In this document: positions 1-14,000 of the stretch, piece after piece | How positions within the stretch are numbered: position 1 is the first letter of the stretch | Layout of the letters: each line of letters starts with the position of its first letter | Assembly (NCBI RefSeq): GCF_045679555.1 | Contig: NC_092099.1 | Coordinates: 12,476,076 to 12,540,075 of the forward strand | Length of the DNA: 64,000 nt | Reading direction: 5' to 3' | Origin: Salvelinus alpinus | Lineage: Eukaryota; Chordata; Actinopteri; Salmoniformes; Salmonidae | The notes under the pieces: generated by a model | Databases searched by the model: none | Told to the model about the DNA's origin: nothing | Seen by the model: the letters and a program-made list of their open reading frames with translations, nothing else | Made by a program: the position numbers and the translations under genes

Positions 1-1347
<1,347 letters not shown>

Positions 1348-4300
1348 TAGCCATTGACTGGCCAGTAACATACATTTTTTTATTTAACCTTTATTTAACA
1401 TATTTTAAGCTCGCAAACTATTCAACAATGTGAGCAACTTTTCCTCTGAAACATATTAGCTAATGCAACCAAACCATATCACACTCTTGAATAATGCAAC
1501 ATTTCACATGCAGGTGCAGACAATTAAAGGGTTTATTTTCTTGTTCATACACGCATTAGCTAAATGTAGCTTGCAAGGTAATAACGCAGGTAGCATGCTA
1601 GCTAAATACGTTAGTATATGAAGCATTAACGTTTACCCCTCTCATAAGAATATAAAACTATAGTTTCAGTACATTAAAGTTACCTTTGAACAAACCAGAC
1701 TTAATTTTATCAATATCATGGAAGTCATTATATGAGGTGAACGCAAAATTGTGACTGAAAACGTTGATCATTCCCTAAATTGATCAGCTTTTTGCTGCAT
1801 TTGCCTGGGCGGTGGCTTAGAGCAACCAAGGGGGGGAAACATTGTTGAACTATGGCGACAATTTCAGGTTCTTACTGCAATTTCAGGTGAAAACTCAAGT
1901 CTCAAATATAATTAAAATGTCTATACATTTCAGCGGTTTCAAAAACTTTGTCTCCTATTTGTATTTTTACTGTATGAATGTTGGGCTCAATGAGGCAATT
2001 CTGTTTACACTGCTCTGCTTAGAGGGGGAACAACTGTCAGGGTAGTGTCATGCGCGACCACTGGAGGTAGCCTTCGAGACCTGAGAAATACGCAAGTTTA
2101 CATTACAGTAATGTCTCTCGAGAATCGATACCTATCGAGAATCTCTCGAGAAATTCTCTTTAATTCTCGTCAATGAGAATAGACCCCTTAGAGTTTTGAA
2201 AATATACCACTTACATAAGAAAATTGTGCCAAAGTGATTGAAAAATATTGTGAATATCTTATTGTGATCGTTTTCAATTAAAATCGTCCAAAGGAAACTA
2301 AATAGCTTTTTAACAAACAGCAATTTCTCAAGCAAAAATGTAGCTAGGACTGTCTGGGAGTGTTCTTATTGGGGAGGGGAAAACTGAAACTAGCTGTTAT
2401 TGGCAGAGAGGTTTGGAACTCTATTTCTTATTCGTCTATTAACTAATTTATCAACTGGTGATGTCACCCTCCAGGCCAAAACTCCATCCCACCAAAACAG
2501 GCTGACATTTCAGGAGGTCATTTCAAACAGCTCTTACACTAAAAGGGCATTATCAAAATTTTCTTAATTTCACAGTATTAATCCAACCTCATAGTGTGGA
2601 CATATATAAAACACAGGAATATCAAGTTTTTGACTGCACCGGGCCTTTAAGAAATCCGTCTATATATCCTTATACATACAAATCAGTAATAACAATTGGA
2701 AATACTTAGCAGTATTTATGATAAGCATTGGCTTATTGATGATACACTGTCCATATATTTAGGCAGATCACATCTTTTTACTTGTGTTTTATATTGTATG
2801 ACATCACATCCTATGATGTTTCTGCTTATGTAACAGTATGTTCAAATAAACCTAAACCAAACTCACACCCCGAATTGGCTAAAACTTTGTTTGGATGCAC
2901 GTGGAGTCCAAACGGCTAAGGGGTATGTGGCTGGCTGGCCAGTGGGCATCCCAGGTGCCAGCAGGCTCCATGTCCTAACTGTGTACCTTTGGCCAGAACT
3001 CATTACAGCCTGACATTTAGGACTTGCTGCCCATGCCAAGTCAGCCCACTGGATTGAGACAAATTATGTAGTTATTTTTTATGTCACACATTAACTCATG
3101 TCCAGTGGGAGCCACATTTGCATCACCTTCATATCACCTGGTTAAAGGAAATGGATTTGACCATGGTGTTATGCTTCTTGCCTCCTTTTCTGGATGATGT
3201 ATGTGAAGTTTAATTCACATAAGCAGACTAAATACTGTGTCCTATCAGCCACATTCCCTGTGTCTGGGAAGCAGCCCCTAAGAATGGTAAATTCCTACTG
3301 TTATGTGACAAACCCTATAGAATCAAGCAATAAACTAGTGATGCACATTAAGCGATCATGTGTCATTAAAACTAATCTTTGTAAGAAGGCAACCAAATAT
3401 TCAACGTTAATATTTGAAAATATGACTGACAAGTTGTTCAACTTTACCTGAGTAAAATGTGATGATGTTCCCCCAAAATAAGAAATAAAAGAGAGACATA
3501 AGAAAACGAATGAACAAAAATACATTTAATTGTTTCTCCTCTGACAGCATAACCTATTTTATCTTAAACTACATCATCTTCATCTAAGTATAATCATAAT
3601 GAATATGTTTGACCATTCTACATTTTGAAACTAGTCCAACTATTCATATGAAGACAGAGGCCTAAGACGAGAGAACGAGACAGATTTCTTTGAAAACACC
3701 TTCATTTTTGTATTTTAATGGGTTACAATGGGACTATGATTTGTCTAACAAAGTGCTGGAATTTCTCATAAAAGGTAGGGGTTGGATTTTGGACCACTCA
3801 ACCAAAAGAAAGAACATGAAAAGCACAAAAGCGCCATCTTGTGGTGTGAAATGAGAATGGAACGTCAGAACAAACCAGTAGGCTACATTCCCAGATACTC
3901 TATTGTGAGGGGATACTACTGTGAGTAGTCTGGATACTATATTAAGCCTCTGATAATATAATTATTAGAACTATTAGTATTAAGCAAGTGGAAAAATACT
4001 ACATGCAGGTAAGATATTGGTTCATGTCAAGCTGTGAGATTGAGTACAGGAAAATATTGTGGGACCTGATACCAATGATAATATTCTTGCACACAAGAAA
4101 TTACCAAACGAACGAAAAGAGCATGTGTGCAGGAGAGGTTTAAAAAACTGAAAGCGTTGTAAGGCACCTCCCCCTTTCAAATGTTTATGGAACAAAAACA
4201 ATTAATGCAAATGAATTAGGCTAATTAACTGGGAATCTAATATCCCCCCGGGAGCAAAAAAGTTATCATATGTAATGGACTCATGTGAATTGTGAATGAT

Positions 4301-4368
4301 ATGGCAGACAATGTTCTACCTGGTTGAAGGCCTAGTTTCATCATTATGAAGGCCTATATTGCACATAA
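1348..4368. other. Gene-free AT-rich stretch
   Basis: No exon with good splice sites or protein resemblance was found on either strand. A short imperfect inverted repeat built on tctcgaga lies at about 2115-2165. A block at about 2460-2645 resembles a dispersed fish repeat. The open frames here are short and AT-biased and read as chance. Confidence 0.4.
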
Positions 4369-4478
4369 GGAAATCAGTCAATTGAAATGAATAAATTAGG
4401 CCCTAATCTATGGATTTCATCTGATGAAACATGGGACCAGCACTTACATGTTGCGTATATATTTTTGTTCAGTGTATA
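4369..4478. mobile_element. Short internally deleted Tc1 derivative (MITE-like)
   Basis: The two ends of the Tc1 family seen in full at 35386-36834 are joined here with nearly all of the interior missing. The right end reads to ttttgttcagtgta (4465-4478). The left part matches the other terminus of that family (aaggaaatcagtcaattgaa near 4367). At roughly 110 bases it has no coding capacity. Confidence 0.55.
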
Positions 4479-5580
4479 TGAAATGCTTAATGGCTGATTA
4501 AAGCCAGACAACCACTGTAGTGGTAGATATGCAGGAGATTTACAATCTCTTGAGTTGACAGTCATTAAGTAAACTATCTCAGTGCTTAGTTAAGAGATAA
4601 ACTGCTAACTTAAATTTAGTCTGGATCATTTATCTGACTTGTACATTGTTAGGGGAATTTTAGATAATAGACCATTAAATGAAGCTGGAGTAAAAACCCA
4701 GTTGATGCATGTGCCATGTACATTTTTCACACAAATGGAAAAGATGATACAAAGAGAAAAAAGGGGAAGTAATTGATTTCAAATTAATTGTGCAAAGGTC
4801 TCCCTGATGGGTACCATCTGTCAAAACAAGCTGTACGTTCAGTAAATCTAATCATAATTAATTAAACAGCTAACAAATTACATACATCATAGTTAACACA
4901 GGGAGAAACTACTGCAAGAACTGTTATGAAACAAATTAGGTTTAACAATGAAAGAAAATTTCATCACATAACTAAATATTACACTCATTTCCGCAAGCCA
5001 TATTTCTTAATGAATTCTCTAATTAATTTAATTCACACATTGTGCATAATTTGGCACTGAAAATGTCAGTGGGTCAGACTTAACCATATTCTTACTGGCT
5101 GTCTGTTTCAACAAGAGATATATTAGCAAAACATGACCTCTATGTAAATTACAGAGACCAACTGTTGTCATTTTAATTCCAAGGTCTGATTAGCATGTCC
5201 TAAAGATATCATACTATATTTTTTTTTAACATTTTACACATGCCAGTGTCAAATTAAGAGCTTCAGTAATGTTTTGTGCATAATCCCTCTCAGTTTTAAA
5301 GAAAATGCCTACCAGTAAACAAGGACAACCTAGAGCATATCCAGAATTTAGTACTGTACCTTTCCCTATAACACAACATAGACTGTATATTCACCTTAAA
5401 CCAAAAGGGCAATCTATCCCCCAATAATCACTGCATGTTTGTGGGTGCCGCAATAAAAAATAATAATGAATACATGAATAACTTGTCCAATGAATAGGAC
5501 ATATAAACTGACACATGCATTGTGAGGCTTCAGGGCTTTCCTGGGACCAATCATTTAGCCAAGCCACTAATGAAAGCCCA

Positions 5581-5785
5581 TGTACTGTGGCTAAGGCCCA
5601 GGGGCAGATTGGCTATCTGGCAATTCTGGCAAATACCAGATGGGCTGGACCATTTTTTAATTGGGTGGTCTGGTCGAAATTGACACAGACATACAAATAT
5701 TTTTTTATATAAAAATAAAAGATGAAAAAGGTGACATGGCCGGCAGACTATGGGCCTGTTAAGACTTTGTAAAAAAAAATAAAAA
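5581..5785. repeat. Unclassified dispersed repeat
   Basis: The segment starting ggcccaggggcagattggct and passing through gggctggaccatttttt looks like a dispersed repeat often met in salmonid DNA. It ends in an A-rich tract at about 5770-5793. There is no coding frame, and no terminal repeats could be defined. Flanking sequence from 4479 to 7856 shows no exon; a (CT)n microsatellite sits at 7069-7086. Confidence 0.3.
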
Positions 5786-7948
5786 AAATAAAACATGCTC
5801 AATTTCTCTGTAATACTAATCAATAGTGAGACTTTGGCTGATCAGTGCAATTGACCCTTCTCGATCAGTGGGAAATGGGAGGATGAGCCGGCCTGGTTTT
5901 CTGATAGACTGAGCTGAGGTCACGCGAACTTACATTCAAAGTCAATCGCAGCATCAGAGTGCATTATCCTCATGATTCTTGAACTGAAAGTGTCTGCCCC
6001 TGTGCCTGTTTCGCTGTGATGATCGAGCCACTCTCCTTTCTCCCCATGCGCTTAATAGAAAAATGGGTTATTCTGATCGTATGACATTTCTACATGCAAT
6101 TTTGGGAAAACACAGCTTTGGAAGCTTCTTCCCCTTGTCTCTGTCAAAGAGAGGGGGTCGCAGCTTTCTGTAGGTATAATTTTTATTTCTCAACTTTCAA
6201 TATTCAGCTCAGTTGCAACGATATTACAACAAAGATATGATATGGCTTTGAGATATGGAGCGGCGCGGGCATAGGCCTATAGATCTCATGGGTAGTAGCA
6301 TACAGCTGCAAAGTTTCTTTAGGACATTACATTTACTGTTGGATGAATACATGGCTACTAGCAGTGGGTAGTCCATTATATTTAAATTTAGCAATCTAGT
6401 TCATGAGTTTTGATTTTCCACTTCCTCAGGGGTGGAACCCCAAATTAATTAGCCTATGATATTAGTGCACATAAAGCTGTCATTCATTTTTATTGAACAA
6501 AACAAAAATCTGGAAATTCTGGAGTCCAATTTCGAGAGTAAAATATAGCCACTATAGTCTAATTATCAACCTAGAATTCATGCCAATCACTGGATTAAGT
6601 TGCACGTCAAAATGTGTTGAGTCATGCATTCCTGCTTGGATGTGTAAGATTAAACAATTTATGTCTTGAATACCTCAGCAGTTGATTTATTACACTTCTT
6701 AATAAAGCACTATAAATTACTATATAAGATGATATGACTGGTGCCACCAACTGTAAAAGTGAGTGGCACCAGTGACACCAAGGGAAAATGTTAGTCTGGA
6801 GCCCTGTACTAATTACCAGTTACAGGAGGTGTTAATTCAGGGGAAAATGTATGACAGGCACTAATTTGCAATATAGCCAAAGTCGTTACCTTGCCTTTTA
6901 TAACGTATAAAGCTTAAGCAGAAAGGCAGAAAGGCAGACAGACAGTGAAGTGGACTGGTGTGGATAAAAATGCCAGGGCCGAATTCTTGTCCCAGTCCGC
7001 TCCTGCTAAGAGCAGCAACCAGGGGAGACAACACAACACCCATCCCGCCTGCCTTGGGTGTTGTATCCCCTCTCTCTCTCTCTCTCCAAATGTTGGTGAC
7101 ACTTAATGGTCTGGATGGACCCAATAGGGCTCCGAAGAGATGCCTGCTGAAGAAGTGTTAACTCTTGTTTGAACAATATGGCAAAATGTATAATACCCAA
7201 AAGTTATTATTTTTCATGAGGTGGTCATAAACAATAACTAGTAATGCTGCATAGTTCTAGAAAGGTCTGGAACTCACCTTTCTGATAAAAATGTGTATAA
7301 ATGTATTAGGTGTAATCACTTTTGAGGACACAAGCTCAAGTGCAAAAATTATGAAAATATAAAAAATAAAATGTGATTTTTTTCCATTCAACAAAAGTGA
7401 AGAAATAGGGCTTGAAATTACTGAAATGCTTTCTAAACATTGTAGCAATCAAATTATAAACGCCTTACTATAAGATTGTATCTTTCTTATAACTGTTAAA
7501 AAATAATATGATCATATTTAGTGAAATTTAGCAAATTTGGCCCCATTTCAGCCAAGCCTCCTCTGAGTGACGCACTGACACTATTTGAATGCCTGTCGAC
7601 TCGTTACAACTTCAACTTTACGATAGAAATGATTTCGTCCCGTTGTGACCAAGAGGAAGTGGTTGTGTTTTAATGCTAATAAATTATTTCGTGTTTTTTC
7701 ATGTTGGGAGCTCATAATCCGGCTAAAAATATCACAGCGAGTTGAAACCGACCGGCTCCGTCGCTCAGAGGGAGGACAAATCGATTCTTTGTCTGGATAG
7801 GCTAGAAAATGTGAAACGTCACTCCATATGCAAATATAAGGTGTGAAACCTGACACAACAAGGGTTCTTCTAAAATCCTCAATGTTCTTCGAAGAACCTT
7901 AGGGCGCTTAAACTCTAAGAGTAAAGGTTCCTGGAGGATCCTTTGGGG

Positions 7949-9404
7949 AAATGGTTCCCAAACTTTTTATAGTCCCGTACCCCTTCAAACATTCAACCTC
8001 CAGCTGCTTACCCCCTCTGGCACCAGGGTCAGCCCACTCTCAAATGATGTTTTTTAACGTCATTGTCAGCCTGCCACACACACACTATACAATGCATTTA
8101 TTAACATTTATTAAACATAAGAATGAGTGTGAGTTGTTGTGAACACCGCTCTTGGGAAGTGACAAATAGCTCTTATAGGACCAGGGCACAAATAATAATA
8201 TAATAATAATCAATCATTTTGCTTTTTATTTAACCATCTTACATATAAACCCTTATTTGTTAATCGAAAATTGTGAATTACTGACCACAGGTTAATGAGA
8301 AGGGTGTGCTTGAAAGGATGCACATAACTCTGCAATGTTGGGTTGTATTGGAGAGAGTCTCAGTCTTAAACCAGAAATCTGTCAGTGGCTTCTGATCAAT
8401 TTCAATTTTCACAGAACCGTTTGTTGCAATTTCGATGAGGCTCTCTTGTTCAGATATTGGTAAGTGGGCTGGAGGCAGGGCATGAAAGGGATAACGAATC
8501 CAGTTGTTTGTGTCATCCGTTTCGGGAAAGTAACTTGCGTAATTGCGAACCTAACTCATTCAGGTGCTTCGCTATATCACTTTTGACATTGTCCCTAAGC
8601 TTGAGTTCATTTGCACACAAAAAATCATACAATGATGGAAAGACCTGTGTGTTGTCCTTGTTAATGCAGACAGAGAAGAGCTCCAACTTCTTAATCATAG
8701 CCTCAATTTTGTCCCGCACATTGAATATAGTTGTGGAGAGTCCCTGTAATCCTAGATTCAGATCATTCAGGCGAGAAAAAACATCACCCAGACAGGCCAG
8801 TCGTGTGAGAAACTCATCATCATGCAAGTGGTCAGACAAGTGAAAATGATGGTCAGTAAATAAAACTTTAAGTTCGTCTCTCAATTTTTTAAAACGTGTC
8901 AATACTTTGCCCCTTGATATTCAGCACACTTCTGTATGTTGTAAAAGCGTTACATGGTCACTGCCCATATCATTGCATAGTGCAGAAAATACACGAGAGT
9001 TCAGGGGCCTTGCTTTAATTAACAAAGTTAACCACTTTCACTGTAGTGTCCAAAACGTCTTTCAAGCTGTCAGGCATTCCCTTGGCTGCAAGAGCCTCTA
9101 GGTGGATGCTGCAGTGTACCCAAGTGGCGTCGGGAGCAACTGCTTGCACGCGCGTTACCACTCCACTGTCCCTGTCATGGCTTTTGCGCCATCAGTACAG
9201 ATACCAACATGAGCAGCATTTGGCTACATACGGACCGTTAGTGGAAAATATAAAACAATATATAAATGGACTGTTTGAAAATGTGAAGAAAACATTTTTT
9301 TTAAATAATTTCAAAAACATTTTTTGAAAAAAATTAATAAATGAATCACATTTTTATTTTGTACCCCCGACGGCATTGCGCGTACCCCAGTTTGGTAATA
9401 CCTG
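7949..9404 (-). mobile_element. hAT-superfamily DNA transposon remnant with 8-bp target duplication
   Basis: The two ends are inverted relatives: tggttcccaaactttt at 7951-7966, and, reading inward from the right end, caggtattaccaaactgggg. The flanks are ctttgggg (7941-7948) and ctttaggg (9405-9412), an 8-bp target duplication with one mismatch; 8 bp is the hAT-typical length. The interior encodes hAT transposase pieces on the reverse strand. Confidence 0.7.
8510..9230 (-). pseudogene. hAT transposase pseudogene, ZBED5/SCAND3-like
   Basis: Reverse-strand translation gives VGICTDGAKAMTG at about 9215, the GxxTDGAxxM signature seen in the catalytic domain of the ZBED5/SCAND3/FAM200 group of hAT transposases. 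It is followed by a conserved tract with FTDHHFHLSDHLHD at about 8855. The frame is interrupted between these blocks by an in-frame stop near 9018 and by a shift. Only the middle of the protein survives; the N-terminal BED finger and C-terminal dimerisation region were not seen. No function is expected. Confidence 0.65.
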
Positions 9405-9599
9405 CTTTAGGGGTTCTTCAAATTGAAACCCCTATACATTTTTCAAAGAAAACATTAAAAGGACCCCTTTAAATGGATCCTCGAAGAACATTTGAAAAAC
9501 CTTTTGAGGTCAATTTTTTAACTAACTCCCCATATTATTATTATTAATGGTAACATGCATAACAATAACAACAATAACACAATATTTTAGTTCTCAGCG

Positions 9600-9605
9600 T
9601 TTATT
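9600..9605 (-). promoter_or_regulatory. AATAAA poly(A) signal overlapping a stop codon
   Basis: The reverse strand reads AATAAA here, sharing two bases with the TAA stop (9604-9606) of the small ORF. A GT/T-rich tract follows (reverse strand, about 9585-9550), suitable as a downstream element. Confidence 0.35.
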
Positions 9606-9813
9606 ATGATTTCAGAGGCAAAACAGAATTTAAAAATCCAAATATGAGGTAAACTCCCAGCAGAGCCCCAAGTCCAATGGATATATCCTCTGGCTTGTTG
9701 ATGTTAATGTGTTGATGTTCTCCGTATCCGTAGCCAGAATGATTTTGCAGTGCATGGTGATCAAACAGGTTTCCTGTTATATTCATCAGAGGTATAGAGA
9801 GGGTGAAGCCCAT
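9604..9813 (-). CDS. Candidate small single-pass membrane protein (69 aa), unidentified
   Basis: This open frame of 69 residues is not one I recognise. An in-frame TAA lies two codons before the ATG, so the start is well bounded. The N-terminus is mildly hydrophobic and contains an NIT glycosylation sequon (residues about 11-13). A His/Asn/Gly-rich middle follows, then a C-terminal hydrophobic stretch of about 20 residues (ISIGLGALLGVYLIFGFLNS) ending near KS. The stop codon overlaps an AATAAA signal (9600-9605), and the next 40 bases downstream are T/GT-rich, as expected of a vertebrate mRNA 3' end. It may be the last exon or the only exon of a small gene, or a chance frame. It lies 1.3 kb upstream of galnt5 on the opposite strand. 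Confidence 0.4.
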   Translation of the reverse strand: MGFTLSIPLMNITGNLFDHHALQNHSGYGYGEHQHININKPEDISIGLGALLGVYLIFGFLNSVLPLKS

Positions 9814-10000
9814 GAATTAAAACAATTAGAATTATACAGATGTTTAAAGGAGCTAATGACCCTCTGTGGCTAAGTCATGCTGAAGCAATTTACTTTAGGG
9901 GAATCCAGCATCCTAACAGTACACTGTGCACCCGCTAAATTTACTTTCCAATTCACAAGAGGTTGAAACCAGATAATTGTATATAATGATGAGATTATAT

Positions 10001-10200
10001 TTTACCTTTATTTATCTAGGCAAGTCAGTTAACAACAAATTCTAATTTACAATGACTGCCGCCCGCGGACAAGCCCTAATCCGGACGCTGGGATAATTGT
10101 GCACCGCTCTATTGGACTCCCAATCACGGTCTGGAATTGAACCAGGTCTGTAGTGACACCTCTAGCACTAAGATGTAGTGCCTTAGACCGCTAGCCCATG
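10001..10200 (-). repeat. tRNA-derived SINE, SmaI-type head
   Basis: On the reverse strand the order is a tRNA-like head with B-box-like ggttcaattcc, a body containing gtgattgggagtcca, then the tail tgacttgcctagataaataaagg. The head differs from the HpaI-type SINEs at 33677 and 61123, but the tail is shared. This combination fits the salmonid SmaI/FokI group. It lies about 0.9 kb upstream of the galnt5 start codon. Confidence 0.7.
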
Positions 10201-11072
10201 TATCTGATTGCTGTCTTGACAGAATTAGTATAACATCCCATAATCGTTTGGTCCAGATAGCATCAGATACATGGTCTACACATACTGAGACAGAGAGGCG
10301 CTGTTTCGCTCGCTCGGATGCTTCAACTGCGATGTATGCTTTTTTTCTGTACGGGCGCGTCTTGGTCAAATAAATTATCAATATTTCAATATTTTATTTG
10401 AACGGGCAAGGAGGACCTGACCCGCCCATAACGCTGGACCTGGGCCACACCCTCTTCCACGCCACCTTTCCTGTGCACTGAAACGGTTTGCATACAATTA
10501 AGCTATCTGTCCAATCACTGTGTGTGCTCTCAAAGTGCAAAGTTGAAATATGTCGTAGACGGGAGGTACTTCCACGACAGAATAGGGGCAAATGTGGCTA
10601 AGAATTGAATGGATGTCTGTGGTTTTCGCATTCTCTTCAAGGAAATGATTTCATTTCTCATTCAAAGACATTAGTAGAGGGCAAGTAACAAAATGCAAGA
10701 TAATTGCATTGCATTCCCAGAAAAGTGGGCAGCGCATGGATAAGCTACATTGTAACATTCAGGGAAGTAAATGGACAGCATGGAATTTCACAAGTAAGTT
10801 TTACAGATACATTTTTGCGTTATTGTTTTAATGTTTTTTTTGCTACAAAATGCACACTAGTTCAATTAAGGATATTTGACAGAAGATTCCGAAAGTGGTT
10901 TGGCCAAAGCAATCTTCTCGGCGTGGAATGCCACGCAGGCAATAGCCTACTACTACTATACTACTACCCAAACTAAAGAAACGAAGTTGAATGGGGGTTG
11001 ATAAGTAGGCTATGACCCGCGAATGCCTTAATAAGATACTGTGACATTATATCTAGATTTAGGCCAACTAAA
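10201..11072 (+). other. galnt5 upstream region
   Basis: No protein-coding exon was found. The first coding exon of galnt5 begins at 11073, so its promoter and any untranslated exon should lie here or further left. I could not pick out a convincing TATA box or transcription start. The ATG at 11073 has A at -3. Confidence 0.3.
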
Positions 11073-14000
11073 ATGAGGGCGATAAAGATAAGGAAATACT
11101 TTAGGGGTAGTGGGAGAGTACTTGCATTTGTTTTCATTGCATCTATTATTTGGCTGCTGTTCGATATGGCAGCGCTTCGCCTGTCATTAAATGATGTTAA
11201 CAGCCAACTTTTAAAAGAAAGCGTAGTAAAGGAAAGGCAGGCTGTCAGACAGCAGGCCACGAAACGTACTAAGTTAGTGCATAGGGGGTTTAAAAATCCA
11301 GTACAGAGAGTAGACTTGGACCTGGAGGAGACAGGTAATAAAGATCCACTCCAGAATGAAAATAAAGTCTTTGAAGTGTACAGGAAGCGAGGACCCGCTG
11401 TCAAAAATGACCCACAGTTTATGGACAAAGTAAACTCGCATGAGCAACAAGGGGGGAATGCCCAACCAAAGTTAGAACATGCTGTCATCTTTAAGCATAA
11501 CCAAATCGAGCCTGCTCATCATGTCACAGTACAATTGAGTGTGCCTTTGAATACGAAAGCACCTGTCAAAGATCCTTTGCCCGTCAAAGATGTGTCAAAA
11601 AAGGCAGTGGACTTGGTGCTGGAGGATGGGAAAGTAGGACCTACGGAGAGGGATAAGATTGTGGCATTCCTGCAGTCGAACTTTACCAAAGTGCCACCTG
11701 GTGTTCAGGAAGGAAAACATGTTGAAAAGCCTGCCTCAAAAAATACAGGAGAGAACCAAGAGGGAAATATAGGCCTAGTGCAAAAAGGCAAAGAAAATAT
11801 TGACTCCAAGACACAGAAGAAAGTCAACTCACTTGAGCCTGGCAAACAAGAAAGCTTTATTAAAGACAAAGTTGCAGTGGACTACACAGTTAAACCTGTC
11901 AAAAATGATGTACTTAAAGGAGTAGAGGTGATTGTCAACAAAGAGTACAAACAGATCAATGAGCTTGATAAAGGTAACCCTGACGCCCTAAAGGAGTCCT
12001 TACCACCTAGAGCAAAGCCGAAACGCCAACAAGGAGTTCCCACAAATTCCACAGTTATTCGAAACACAGGCGTCCACAAAGTGCTGGCATTAGACATGAC
12101 CCAAGCGCCTAGAGATGCCAATGCAATTGGGCAATTTGGGCAAGCAGCCATGGTGCCCAGTGACAAAGAGCAGGAGGTGAGGAACCGTTGGAATGAGGGC
12201 CATTTCAACGTCTACCTGAGTGACCAGATCCCTGTGGACAGAGCCATCCCAGACACCAGACCTCATACGTGAGTCACACTGTTGCCTGGACCACACCATG
12301 ATTACTTACTCACTCCCACACTCCTGTCACTCATACAGTATACTAATGGTTAGTATTAAGTAACCTCTCTTTCCATTGTTGTTCTCCAGTTGTTCTGAGA
12401 GTGTGGTCCATGATTACTTGCCCACCACCAGTGTGATCTTCTGCTTTGTGGACGAGGTGTGGTCCACTTTGCTCCGGTCTGTCCACAGTGTCCTCAACCG
12501 GTCTCCACCACACCTTCTCAAAGAGATCATCCTGGTGGATGACTTTAGTACAAAAGGTAAGAATGGGCAAAGGCTATAGAATTGTTTAGATATACAGTAC
12601 CAGTCAAAAGTTTCGACACACCTACTCATTCAAGGTTTTTTAAATTTATTTTTACTGTCTTCTACGTTGTAGAATAATATTGAAGACTTAAACTATGAAA
12701 TAACACATGGAATCATGTAGTAACCAATTTTTTAAAAAACTAATTAAAATATATTTTATATTGTAGATTATTCAAAGTAGCCACCCTTTGCCTTGACAGC
12801 TTTACACACTTTTGGCATTCTCTCAACCAGCTTCACCTGGAATGCTTTTCCAACAGTCTTGAAGGAGTTCCCACATATGCTGAGCACTTTCCTTCACTCT
12901 GTGGTCCAACTCATCCCAAACCATCTCAATTGGGTTGAGGTCGGGTGATTGTGGAGGCCAGGTCATCTGATGCAGCACTCCAGCACACTCCTCCTTGGTC
13001 AAATAGCCTTTGTACAGCCTGTTACATTGTCCTGTTGAAAAACAAATGATAGTCCCACTAAGCGCAAACCAGATGGGATGCCGTATCGCTGCAGAATTCC
13101 GTGGTAGCCATGCTGGTTAAATGTGCCTTGAATTCTAAGTAAATCAGATGGTGTCACCAGCAAAGCATCATCACACCACCTCCTCCATGCTTCACAGTGG
13201 GAACCACACATGTTTCACAGTGGGAACCACACATGCAGAGATTATCTATTCACCTACTCTGCGTCTCTCAAAGGCACGGCAGTTGGAACCAAAAATCGAA
13301 ATTCTCAAATCAAAGGACAAATTTCCACCGGTCTAATGTCCATTGCTTGTGTTTCTTGGCACAAGCAAGTCTCTTATTATGTGTCCTTTTAGTAGTGGTT
13401 TCTCTGCAGCAATTTGACTATGAAGGCCTGATTCACACTGGCTCCTCGGGAACAGTTGATGTTCATGTCTATTACTTGAACTCTGCGAAGCAGTTATTTG
13501 GGCTGCAATTTCTGAGGCTGGTAACTCTAATGGTAACTCTACCTCTGCAGCAGAGGTAACTCTGGGTCTTCCTTTCCTGTGGCGGTCCTCATGAGAGCCA
13601 GTTTCATCATAGCGCTTGATGGTTTTTGATGGCTTTCAAAGTTCTTAATGTTCCGCATTGACTGACCTTCATGTCTTAAAGTAATGATGGACTGTCGTTT
13701 CTCGTTGCTTATTTGAGCTGTTCTTGCCATAATATGGACTTGGTCTTTTACCAAATAGGGCTATTTCTGTATACCAACCCTAACTTGTCACAACACAACT
13801 GATTGGCTCAAAAGCATTAAGGAAAGAAATTTCACCAATTAACTTTTAACAAGGCACACCTGTTAATTGAAATGCATTCCAGGTGACTACCTCCTGAAGC
13901 TGGTTGAGAGAATGCCAAGAGTGTGCAAAGCTGTCATCAATGCAACGGGTGCCTACTTTGAAGAATCTAAAATATATTTTGGTTTGTTTAAAAATATATA

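Larger units (their letters stand above)
7857..9530. repeat. Outer repeat split by a hAT insertion
   Basis: Sequence left of the hAT element (about 7857-7948) and right of it (about 9405-9530) share the same vocabulary. Motifs such as gggttcttc, gaagaac and ggatcct occur on both sides, often as inverted copies. The simplest reading is one older element with inverted ends, later interrupted by the hAT insertion at 7949-9404. Confidence 0.45.

Noticed and set aside
3194-3525. Overlapping frames on both strands
   Set aside because: AT-rich, no splice context, no recognisable motif.
8457-8843. Forward frame of 128 codons
   Set aside because: It is antisense to the hAT transposase remnant, which reads on the reverse strand.
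10970-11490. Reverse frame of 171 codons over galnt5 exon 1
   Set aside because: Shadow of the galnt5 stem-region exon, whose forward frame starts with the conserved anchor.
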